From Flavobacteriia bacterium (GTDB lineage Bacteria; Bacteroidota; Bacteroidia; Flavobacteriales; Flavobacteriaceae), in assembly GCA_030626085.1 (NCBI GenBank), contig DAOUPQ010000039.1, forward strand, positions 1 to 12,414: a stretch of 12,414 nt of DNA, written 5' to 3'. The first letter of the stretch is position 1, and each line of letters opens with the position of its first letter. Shown piece after piece: positions 5,839 through 12,414 of this stretch. The translations under genes and the position numbers were made by a program. The notes beneath the pieces were generated by a model. It had not been told where the DNA came from and searched no databases. It was given only the letters and a program-made list of their open reading frames with translations.

Positions 5839-7512
5839 ATGAATAAAATAATACGAACTAAAGCTCAAGAATCCTCTAATGCTATTGAGCGCCTTTACAT
5901 TACCATGCGACATTTATTTAATCGTGGATTTTATAAACCAATGGGGGTTTCCGGAAAAACTTTAAGAGAAGCTTTATTGACTCTACGTCCTGAAATTTAT
6001 GGCTCAATTGCAGATGAAAAAGCAGAAATAGAAGGACTTTTATACGTAATTGACAGGTTGCCGGAAGGAATTGCAGAATGTAGATTTATCAGTTTAACGG
6101 CCGAAGAAGGGTTTTCTAATTCGCATTTTAAAACTATTATTCCTGCAAAGAGAAGGCGAAATTGTTATAGAATTGATAAAAATCAAATGAATATTGAAAT
6201 AACAAGAGGGAGGTCTGATATTTATGATGTATTAACGCATTTAACATTTTTATATATTGAATCTGAAAAGATCGCTAAAAAAGTTTTGGTTACTGAAGAT
6301 GAAGAATTGACCAGAGAATGGACTTTTTTAGAAAATATAGTTCTTCAAAATAAAAAACTTACTTATAATGACAAAGAAGTTTTATTCTCATATATATCTA
6401 GTATTTTAGGGAGAACATTTCAGGAAATTCAGGAAGCGTATAAAAATTTCTCAACCAATCAAAATCCAAATCGTTTTTTTGAAATTATTTATTGGATGGG
6501 GAAACTGGCTTTAAATGAAATTTTAAAAGATCAAAAACATACCATTACATTTAGTCCGGTTTTAAGAGAAAGAATTGGGCACCATATTTACGGTGATATT
6601 TGGGCAACAAACATTAAAAAAACACTTATTGAAAAAGGATTATCAAAAAGACCAATTCATATTATAAGTGCCAATATGCATAGTGTGATGAATTCACTAT
6701 ACGCACCGATAGCCTTACCGGTTGAGAATAAAAACCATAAGGATATTGCTTTATTTGAATTATTAAGTAAAGATAACAACGAAGCATTGCGCAAAAAAGT
6801 TAAACAAAAAGCTTCAAAAATTGGTTTAACATATTTGAAAGATTCTTCGGGCACAAATATTAATGTCCAAATAATTGATACTCAAAAAATTGATTTTTCT
6901 AAATCAATGTATAGTATTACGAATGAAGATTCAGAAAGACCAGTATTAATTGTTATGGATTATGCTTTTGGTGAACAGGCTTATGAAACCATGGATGAAC
7001 TTTTAAAACCATTTATTACTGATGATGAAGAAAGAGTTTATTTTGATATTGAATCAATATCAATTATGGGAAAAGCTGGAATTCTAAAAGGCGGTAAAGG
7101 AGATATTATGATTCCAACTGCACATGTTTTTGAGGGGACTGCAGATAATTATCCATTTAAAAATAATCTAAAAAAGGATGATCTAAGAGATTTAGGTTTA
7201 AATGCATACAAAGGAACGATGGTTACTGTTTTAGGAACTTCACTCCAAAATAAAGATCTATTAGATTTTTTCCATGAATCAACATGGAAAGTTATTGGAT
7301 TAGAAATGGAAGGAGCTCATTATCAAAAGGCAATACAATCAGCATCAAAAATAAGAGGGAATATCAGTAAAAAAGTAAAGGTAAGATATGCTTATTACGC
7401 ATCTGATAATCCGTTAGAAACCGGAAGCACATTGGCATCAGGAGGTTTAGGAACAACCGGGGTTAAACCAACCTATTTAATTACACAAAAAATTTTAGAG
7501 CAAATATTATAA
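5839..7512 (+). CDS. uncharacterised protein with a nucleoside-phosphorylase-like C-terminal region
   Basis: A 557-residue soluble protein without signal peptide or membrane segment. It resembles a Bacteroidota-restricted family of unknown function (I believe DUF6909, from memory). The N-terminal 260 residues look mostly helical and include conserved-looking blocks such as GFYKPMGVSGKTLREALLTL and IPAKRRRNCYRID. The C-terminal part carries a set of marks reminiscent of purine nucleoside phosphorylases and nucleosidases: GKAGIL, then GGKGDIMIPTAHVFEG at 418-433; TVLGTS at 463-468; GLEMEGAHY at 487-495, like the ribose-binding Met-Glu; and YYASDNP at 519-525, like the catalytic SD/RD segment near the end of that fold. 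The order and spacing fit, but this is my own comparison by eye. The gene starts 6 bases after the S41 peptidase gene and ends the rnpA operon. A role in nucleoside or nucleotide handling is possible; I cannot assign one. Confidence 0.7.
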   Translation: MNKIIRTKAQESSNAIERLYITMRHLFNRGFYKPMGVSGKTLREALLTLRPEIYGSIADEKAEIEGLLYVIDRLPEGIAECRFISLTAEEGFSNSHFKTIIPAKRRRNCYRIDKNQMNIEITRGRSDIYDVLTHLTFLYIESEKIAKKVLVTEDEELTREWTFLENIVLQNKKLTYNDKEVLFSYISSILGRTFQEIQEAYKNFSTNQNPNRFFEIIYWMGKLALNEILKDQKHTITFSPVLRERIGHHIYGDIWATNIKKTLIEKGLSKRPIHIISANMHSVMNSLYAPIALPVENKNHKDIALFELLSKDNNEALRKKVKQKASKIGLTYLKDSSGTNINVQIIDTQKIDFSKSMYSITNEDSERPVLIVMDYAFGEQAYETMDELLKPFITDDEERVYFDIESISIMGKAGILKGGKGDIMIPTAHVFEGTADNYPFKNNLKKDDLRDLGLNAYKGTMVTVLGTSLQNKDLLDFFHESTWKVIGLEMEGAHYQKAIQSASKIRGNISKKVKVRYAYYASDNPLETGSTLASGGLGTTGVKPTYLITQKILEQIL

Positions 7513-7534
7513 AGCTTTTGATTGTTTATATTTG
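7501..7534 (+). promoter_or_regulatory. predicted -7 promoter element of the polysaccharide locus, within a dyad
   Basis: TATATTTG at 7527-7534 matches TAnnTTTG exactly and sits 21 bases before the ATG at 7556, so transcription could start near 7538. No convincing TTTG lies at the expected -33 position. The element forms the right arm of an imperfect inverted repeat: CAAATA at 7501-7506 and TAAA at 7510-7513 can pair with TTTA at 7525-7528 and TATTTG at 7529-7534. The dyad could be an operator, a weak terminator of the preceding operon, or chance. Confidence 0.45.
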
Positions 7535-7555
7535 TTAAACTAATTTTAATTCATA

Positions 7556-8596
7556 ATGACTGATAAAAAATTACCTCCTCAAGAAGAAGAAGTAGATTTA
7601 GGTAATCTATTTAAAGTAATTGGTAAAGGAATTAAAAACTTTTTTAATTTTCTGGGAGATATTTTACAAAATATTTTTCACTATTTTATATTGCTTTTAA
7701 TCTTTTTTAAAAACCATGCAATAAAATTAGGTTTGGCTATTTTGATTGGATTTATAATAGGTTTTGTTTTGCATAAAATTGGAACAAAATCTTATACTTC
7801 AAACATGTTAATTGAAACTAATTATGGCAGCGGAATGCAATTGTATAAACAGATTGATTATTTAAATGGTCTGGTAAAGAAAAAAGATTCTGCTTCATTG
7901 GCTAATCTTTTAAATATCCAGACAACAGATGCTGCAAAAATATCTAGGCTTGAAGTATATGCCTACCAACCGGAACGAAACCTTTATAATGCTTATGATG
8001 AATATCTCAAAAAAACAGACACAATTTATACAAGAAATTTCAAATTTGAAGATTTTAAAAAGAGAGTAGATGAGTATAATTTGCGCTATCATCAAATTAA
8101 AGTCAGTTCTGAGTTAAATACCATATTTACCAAACTAACTCCGGGAATAATAAATTTGGTTGAAAATGATTATTACAAAAATAAAAGAGATATTAAACTA
8201 AATGAACTCAATCAAAAGCTAAATGTTTTAAATAAAAATTTAGTGCAAATTGACAGTTTGCGAAAAACCTATAAAGACGTCTCTTTAAAAGAAGCTGAAA
8301 AACTTACGAGTTCTTCAACAATTGAGATCTCAAAAAGTGATTCTCAAAAAGATGAAAATGATATTAAATTATTTGAAACATCTAACGAATTATTAAATAA
8401 TATTTCGTGGACAAATGAAGATTTGGTTAGAAAAAATAATATAGTTAATATTATTTCTGATTTTGATATGGTTGGTGTGCCGGATAAAAGCATAACCCAT
8501 AAAAAATATTTTCAGTTTGCTGTTTTGTTCTTTGGTTTGATGTTGGGGTGGATATTGCTGAAACAATTGAATAGATATTTGAGTAGTTATCGATAA
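7556..8596 (+). CDS. Wzz-like chain-length determinant / polysaccharide co-polymerase family protein
   Basis: A 346-residue inner-membrane protein with the layout of a polysaccharide co-polymerase. It has a cytoplasmic N-terminus, a first hydrophobic region at about 40-73 (it may hold one long or two short segments), a periplasmic part of some 240 residues with charged helices likely to form a coiled coil around 205-240, and a second membrane helix at about 319-338 followed by a short basic tail. Before that helix stands VGVPDKSITHKK, which corresponds in position to the Pro-rich block of classical Wzz but keeps a single Pro. No kinase domain is fused, so it is not a PCP-2a type protein. Its place directly upstream of a Wzx-like flippase supports a role in setting polysaccharide chain length. 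Sequence identity to Wzz is not obvious, so topology and context carry the call. Confidence 0.65.
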   Translation: MTDKKLPPQEEEVDLGNLFKVIGKGIKNFFNFLGDILQNIFHYFILLLIFFKNHAIKLGLAILIGFIIGFVLHKIGTKSYTSNMLIETNYGSGMQLYKQIDYLNGLVKKKDSASLANLLNIQTTDAAKISRLEVYAYQPERNLYNAYDEYLKKTDTIYTRNFKFEDFKKRVDEYNLRYHQIKVSSELNTIFTKLTPGIINLVENDYYKNKRDIKLNELNQKLNVLNKNLVQIDSLRKTYKDVSLKEAEKLTSSSTIEISKSDSQKDENDIKLFETSNELLNNISWTNEDLVRKNNIVNIISDFDMVGVPDKSITHKKYFQFAVLFFGLMLGWILLKQLNRYLSSYR

Positions 8597-8627
8597 CTTA
8601 TTTTAAAACAATTTTATTGAACAAAGA

Positions 8628-9935
8628 ATGAATCGAAATTCAATTCAATTAAAAAATATTTTGAATTTATCAGCTTTAAAAGCAATTGGATTAGGATTAA
8701 ATTTCATACTAGTTCCTTTATTAATATCTATTTTTGGAAAAACTGATTATGGAATCTGGGTTACCGTTTTTTCAATAGTTAATTGGATATTCACTTTTGA
8801 TCTCGGACTTGGATTGGGGCTTAGAAACAAATTGACCGATTCACTAACCATAAAAGATTATAACAGATCTAACAGCTTAATATCAACAACATACATAACA
8901 ATTATTCTTGTAGCTATAATTATTTTTTTAGTTGGCATCATTCTTATTGGAATTGTAAATTTTAAAGATTTATTTAATTACAATAAGGTAGATTCACTAC
9001 AAAATTTCCTCTTTGTTTCACTTTCTTTCACATTAATTAATTTTATTTTTTCAGTGTATAAAAATTTATACTTATCTGTTCATAAATCCTTTATACCTGA
9101 ACTTGTAAACACTTTATTTTTATTGTCTTTTGTCTTAATTGTGTTATTCTATAAAAATTACAACATATCACAAACCATGACTGTTATGATGTTTTGGTTT
9201 GGTTTTTTAAATCTTATTATTTCAATTGTTGCAACCATTCATTTTTTTAGAACAAATCCGAATCTAAAATTATCACTAAAATTTTTCTCACGACCAATGA
9301 TAAAAGAATTATTAAACATTGGTGGTGGTTTTTTTATAATTCAATTTAGTATACTAATAATATTTTCAACTGATAATGTTATCATTAGCCACCTTTTAGA
9401 ACCTGAAATGGTTACAGATTACTCAGTTATTCAAAAATTATTTCAAATTTTCATTGTAATATTCGGACTTATTCTAACTCCTTCTTGGAGTTTATATATC
9501 CATGCCATTTCGAAAAACGACATCCAATGGATAAAATCAACTATTAAAGCAATGCTTAAACTATTTTTGGTGTTGTTTACAGCTGGATTGATATTATTAT
9601 TTAATATAGATTTTATAGTAGACTTTTGGGTAGGCTCAGTTATAAAACCTCCTAAATATCTGGCTACCCTATTTTTCATTTTTACAATGATCTTCAGTTT
9701 TTCAAACATATTCATGTATTTCATCAATGCAACTGGAAAAATAAAATTGCAAATGAAATTGTATATCTTTGGTGCAATTGCAAATATTCCACTTTCTATA
9801 ATCTTTGTAAAGATACTTGGAAATAGTACAGGAGTTATTATAGCAACTATATGTTCAATCATTCCTTTGTTAATTTTTATGCCTTTGCAGTCATACAAAA
9901 TATTAAAATCACTAACGCTAAAGCAAAATTCATAA
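8628..9935 (+). CDS. Wzx-like polysaccharide flippase (MOP superfamily)
   Basis: A 435-residue, strongly hydrophobic protein with about 12 predicted membrane segments. The start is typical of Wzx/RfbX-type lipid-linked oligosaccharide transporters: the segment around residues 15-35 (KAIGLGLNFILVPLLIS), then TDYGIWVTVFSIVNWIFTFDLGLGLGLRNKL broken here as YGIWVTVFSIV (41-51) and DLGLGLGLRNKL (58-69). The family moves undecaprenyl-linked repeat units from the cytoplasmic to the periplasmic face of the inner membrane. It lies 31 bases after the Wzz-like gene and 11 bases before the GT2 gene. The large open frame on the opposite strand (about 9443-9943) is a by-product of its hydrophobic codons. 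The family is clear; which sugar unit it moves is unknown. Confidence 0.88.
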   Translation: MNRNSIQLKNILNLSALKAIGLGLNFILVPLLISIFGKTDYGIWVTVFSIVNWIFTFDLGLGLGLRNKLTDSLTIKDYNRSNSLISTTYITIILVAIIIFLVGIILIGIVNFKDLFNYNKVDSLQNFLFVSLSFTLINFIFSVYKNLYLSVHKSFIPELVNTLFLLSFVLIVLFYKNYNISQTMTVMMFWFGFLNLIISIVATIHFFRTNPNLKLSLKFFSRPMIKELLNIGGGFFIIQFSILIIFSTDNVIISHLLEPEMVTDYSVIQKLFQIFIVIFGLILTPSWSLYIHAISKNDIQWIKSTIKAMLKLFLVLFTAGLILLFNIDFIVDFWVGSVIKPPKYLATLFFIFTMIFSFSNIFMYFINATGKIKLQMKLYIFGAIANIPLSIIFVKILGNSTGVIIATICSIIPLLIFMPLQSYKILKSLTLKQNS

Positions 9936-9946
9936 ATTAACAATAT

Positions 9947-10714
9947 ATGATTTCAATTATTACAGCATCTTATAATAATGGGAGTACAATTGTTAAAACC
10001 ATTGAATCAATTCTTAATCAATCGCAACTAGATTTCGAATTTATCATTATCGATGGAAATTCAAATGATAACACTGTTGATATTATTAAAACATATGAAA
10101 CTAATTTTAAGAATAAAAAGATTTCATTCAAATGGATATCAGAACCTGATAATGGAATTTATGAGGCGTGGAATAAGGGTATAAAATTAGCAAATAGACA
10201 GTGGGTTTGTTTTATTGGAACAGATGATATTCTGATGAAAGATTATATCAAAACATATTCTAAATTTATAGAAAATAATAATAATTTAGAATATATCTCT
10301 TCTATTGTTCATGTTATTAAAAATGATAAAATAATTAGAGTCATAGATGAGGGCTGGGATTGGGATCTATTCAAAAGAAATATGGATATTGGTCATGTTG
10401 GATCCTTACATAATATGAATTTATACAAACGGCTAGGATTATATGATGAAAGATTAAAAATAGTTGGCGATTATGATTTATTATTAAGAGCCAAGAATAC
10501 TTTAAAAGCAGGATACATCAATAAATTAACTGTAAGAATGGGAGCTGATGGTATTAGCAGTAATAATTTACTCTTAGCATTAAAAGAAACAAAATATATT
10601 AAAATTAAACATAAAACTGTTAGTAAATTACAGTCTAATATTGATTTATTAATTATGTTTTCAAAAGTTATATTAAACCGTATAAAATTATATTCAGACT
10701 TTAATAAGTATTAA
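9947..10714 (+). CDS. family 2 (GT-A fold) glycosyltransferase
   Basis: A 255-residue cytoplasmic glycosyltransferase without membrane segments. The GT-A nucleotide-sugar domain starts at the first residues with ISIITASYNNG and continues with the IIDGNSNDNT turn at 34-43, where Asp36 and the following Asp are typical UDP-binding residues. SEPDNGIYEAWNKGIKLA lies at 65-82, the metal-binding DxD-type motif is GTDD at 91-94, and the acceptor-side acidic motif is GDYDLLLR at 174-181. This arrangement (DNGIYEAWNKG) is characteristic of a GT2 subgroup common in O-antigen and EPS clusters, often adding GlcNAc, galactose or similar sugars. Donor and linkage cannot be read from sequence here. The gene sits between the flippase and the GT4 gene and probably adds one sugar of the repeat unit. 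Confidence 0.9.
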   Translation: MISIITASYNNGSTIVKTIESILNQSQLDFEFIIIDGNSNDNTVDIIKTYETNFKNKKISFKWISEPDNGIYEAWNKGIKLANRQWVCFIGTDDILMKDYIKTYSKFIENNNNLEYISSIVHVIKNDKIIRVIDEGWDWDLFKRNMDIGHVGSLHNMNLYKRLGLYDERLKIVGDYDLLLRAKNTLKAGYINKLTVRMGADGISSNNLLLALKETKYIKIKHKTVSKLQSNIDLLIMFSKVILNRIKLYSDFNKY

Positions 10715-10753
10715 TAAGGATTGGAGTAAAACATTATATTGCTCCCTTACTAA
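10711..10753 (+). promoter_or_regulatory. long RNA hairpin spanning the gap between the two glycosyltransferase genes
   Basis: TTAATAAGG at 10711-10719, which includes the GT2 stop codon, pairs with CCTTACTAA at 10745-10753 at eight of nine positions. After a 4-base bulge, GAGTAA at 10724-10729 pairs with TTGCTC at 10739-10744 with one G-U pair, leaving a 9-base loop. The structure ends two bases before the ATG at 10756. No T run follows, so a translational or RNA-stability effect is more likely than termination. TTAATAAG is also directly repeated at 10701-10708 and 10711-10718. Confidence 0.5.
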
Positions 10754-10755
10754 TC

Positions 10756-11907
10756 ATGAGTACAAAAAATAATACCATAAATGTTTTTATTGATGGATAT
10801 CTTTTGAATAAAGAGCCTCAGGGAACGACAACATATATAAAAGAAATATATAAAAAAGCTGCTTTACTTAATCCAAATATATCCTTTTATATTGGTTGTT
10901 TTAAAGACGTGAAAATTGAAAAAGAGTTTAAAGTATTTCAGAATATTCGCTTTGTGTACTTCAAAAATCAGTCAAGAAGTTACAGAATGATCTTCGAAAT
11001 ACCAGCTATCATCAATAAATACAAGTTTGATTTTGCACATTTTCAATATGTTATCCCAATAATTAAAAATAAAAACTGCAAATATATTGTTACAATTCAT
11101 GATATTTTATTTAACGATTATCCCAAATACTTTTCTAAATTGTATCGATACAAAAGAAATTTTTTATTTTGTAGGAGTGCAATAAAGGCGAATTTCCTTT
11201 TAACTGTTTCTGAATACTCAAAAAAAGCAATTCAAGAAAATTGCAAAATAAAAAATAAAAATATATACATAACACCAAATGGGGTAAGCAATTCTTTTTT
11301 TGAGGAATATGACAAAGAAAAAAGTAAAAAAAGAATTGCAAAAAAATTCGGATTTGATAATTTCATACTTAATATAAGTAGAATAGAACCAAGAAAAAAT
11401 CAAGAATTACTACTTATGACATATTTGGATAATAGAATTTTTAATACATCAACACATTTAGTTTTTATTGGTATTAATTCAATAGAAAATAGAAAATTTA
11501 ATAATTTAATAAATGGTTTAAAACCTGATCAGAAGAGTAAAATCCATTTTATTGAAAATCTTAGCAAAAAGACTCTGACTGACTTTTATAAAGCGGCAAA
11601 AATGTTTGTTTATCCATCTAAAGCAGAAGGGTTTGGAATTCCCCCTATAGAAGCAGGAGCATTTAAAATACCAGTTTTATGCTCTAATGTTACTGCTATG
11701 GAATCTTTTATCTTTTTCAAACCTCATTTTTTCAATCCACATAATAAAGACGAATTTAAAAGAAAATTCAACATTTTTTACAAAAATTATAATTCTATAG
11801 ATTTAATTACTATCCAAAATGAAATAAAACTAAAATATTCTTGGGATTTACCCGCACAGGTGTTAACTTCAATTTTTATCCAAAACACCTATAATCTTGA
11901 GAATTAA
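10756..11907 (+). CDS. family 4 (GT-B fold) glycosyltransferase
   Basis: A 383-residue GT-B glycosyltransferase of the GT1/GT4 (RfaG/mannosyltransferase-like) group. The N-terminal acceptor domain shows NVFIDGYLL at 9-17, GTTTYIKEIYKKA at 23-35, TIHDILFNDYP at 113-123 and TVSEYSKKAI at 150-159. The C-terminal donor domain starts after TPNGVSNSFF and carries NISRIEPRKNQ at 206-216, with the conserved Arg and Lys that hold the nucleotide phosphates. The signature E-x7-E is Glu291 and Glu299 in EGFGIPPIEA. It retains the donor configuration and transfers a sugar, often mannose or a related one, to a lipid-linked acceptor at the cytoplasmic face. The last codons overlap the start of the next gene by 11 bases. 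It is very rich in Lys, Asn and Ile codons, in keeping with the A+T-rich polysaccharide region. Confidence 0.92.
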   Translation: MSTKNNTINVFIDGYLLNKEPQGTTTYIKEIYKKAALLNPNISFYIGCFKDVKIEKEFKVFQNIRFVYFKNQSRSYRMIFEIPAIINKYKFDFAHFQYVIPIIKNKNCKYIVTIHDILFNDYPKYFSKLYRYKRNFLFCRSAIKANFLLTVSEYSKKAIQENCKIKNKNIYITPNGVSNSFFEEYDKEKSKKRIAKKFGFDNFILNISRIEPRKNQELLLMTYLDNRIFNTSTHLVFIGINSIENRKFNNLINGLKPDQKSKIHFIENLSKKTLTDFYKAAKMFVYPSKAEGFGIPPIEAGAFKIPVLCSNVTAMESFIFFKPHFFNPHNKDEFKRKFNIFYKNYNSIDLITIQNEIKLKYSWDLPAQVLTSIFIQNTYNLEN

Positions 11908-12414
11908 TATTTATAAACTGGTATTCATACTATTCCTGTTCATTTTAACAGCAACACCAATATTTGAAGTTCATTTTTTATTGTCTTTTGGTTTTTTACT
12001 ACTATTGTTGTTTAACAATAACTCTAGCATGTCTAGGTTTTCATTTAACTTAATTTCTATTCTAATAGTTGTATTATTCATTGGAATTCTGAGTTCCTTT
12101 TTTTATCAAAATCAATTATTTAATAAAATTAAAGATCTCTTGTACTTCTCAAAACCTATAATTGGTATCATCCTAGGTTATCTTTTAGTCAAGAAAATAA
12201 ATGATGAAAACTTTTTTATAAAGGCTTTAATATACATTTCACTAATATTTGCCATTTATCATATTACTAGTATTTTTATAAATACTGATTTTTCAACCGA
12301 TTCTATAAACGACATCAGAAACACAAGTGGTTTGGCAAATCCACTGGAACTATTCGCAATAATAATTATACTTTCCTCTTATAGATATGATTTTTTACAA
12401 GTTGTTAAAAAAAG
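11897..12414 (+). CDS. Wzy / O-antigen ligase-like membrane protein, 3' truncated by the window edge
   Basis: An open frame continues from 11867 to the last base. I place the start at TTG 11897-11899, giving MRINIYKLVF and 172 visible residues. The first ATG in frame, at 12029, would discard the first two membrane segments, so TTG is preferred. About five to six hydrophobic segments are visible (near residues 8-19, 27-37, 48-63, 80-95, 108-125 and 145-158). The segment DIRNTSGLANPLELFA lies between two of them and resembles the loop with Arg and small residues in O-antigen polymerase/ligase-type proteins. Position after a flippase and two glycosyltransferases supports a Wzy-like polymerase. 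The 11-base overlap with the GT4 gene implies coupling. The diagnostic large periplasmic loop lies outside the window, so the call rests on topology and context. Confidence 0.6.
   Translation, partial: MRINIYKLVFILFLFILTATPIFEVHFLLSFGFLLLLLFNNNSSMSRFSFNLISILIVVLFIGILSSFFYQNQLFNKIKDLLYFSKPIIGIILGYLLVKKINDENFFIKALIYISLIFAIYHITSIFINTDFSTDSINDIRNTSGLANPLELFAIIIILSSYRYDFLQVVKK

Noticed and set aside
9443..9943. 166-codon open frame on the minus strand
   Set aside because: It lies wholly opposite the Wzx-like gene, its hydrophobic composition mirrors the membrane segments of that gene, and no promoter or family motif supports it.
11135..11403. Two overlapping minus-strand frames rich in Phe and Cys
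   Set aside because: They are complements of the Lys-rich GT4 coding sequence; composition is the only reason they are open.
1..12414. tRNA genes, CRISPR arrays, transposase genes, toxin-antitoxin or phage-defence genes
   Set aside because: I looked on both strands and saw no cloverleaf, regular spacer-repeat series, terminal inverted repeats around a transposase, or defence-type domains.

Overview
The window looks like chromosomal DNA from a Bacteroidota bacterium, most likely a marine or free-living Flavobacteriia-type organism. The evidence is strong A+T richness, almost no Shine-Dalgarno sequences, promoter-like TAnnTTTG and TTTG elements of the Bacteroidota type, a type IX secretion C-terminal tail at the left edge, and several protein families typical of that phylum. 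No tRNA, rRNA, CRISPR array, insertion sequence or phage gene was found.

Layout. (1) 1-105 is the 3' end of a gene for a secreted protein with a type A T9SS sorting domain. (2) 348-2455 is a two-gene unit: a DUF1080 lipoprotein (3-keto-disaccharide hydrolase family) followed 11 bases later by an exported Gfo/Idh/MocA oxidoreductase. The pair fits keto-sugar based glycoside processing. (3) 2536-3714 on the minus strand is a glutaryl-CoA dehydrogenase gene, convergent with the previous unit. (4) 3813-7512 is a tight plus-strand operon: rnpA, an overlapping S41 C-terminal processing peptidase, and a 557-residue protein of unknown role whose C-terminal half carries nucleoside-phosphorylase-like signatures. 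gcdH and rnpA are divergent, with predicted promoters back to back. (5) 7556 to the right edge is the start of a surface polysaccharide (EPS/O-antigen) locus: a Wzz-like chain-length protein, a Wzx-like flippase, a GT2 and a GT4 glycosyltransferase, and a truncated Wzy/O-antigen-ligase-like membrane protein with a probable TTG start.

How they work together. The polysaccharide genes form a Wzx/Wzy-type assembly set: glycosyltransferases build a lipid-linked repeat unit, Wzx flips it, the Wzy-like protein polymerises it and the Wzz-like protein would set chain length. The locus continues past the right edge, so sugar-precursor and initiating-transferase genes cannot be judged. The rnpA operon is housekeeping. 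The DUF1080/oxidoreductase pair is a small catabolic cell-envelope module.

No dramatic new system is evident. The best leads are the phosphorylase-like protein behind rnpA and the S41 peptidase, a long hairpin filling the gap between the two glycosyltransferase genes, a predicted near-leaderless rnpA transcript, and the keto-sugar gene pair standing without other carbohydrate genes in view.
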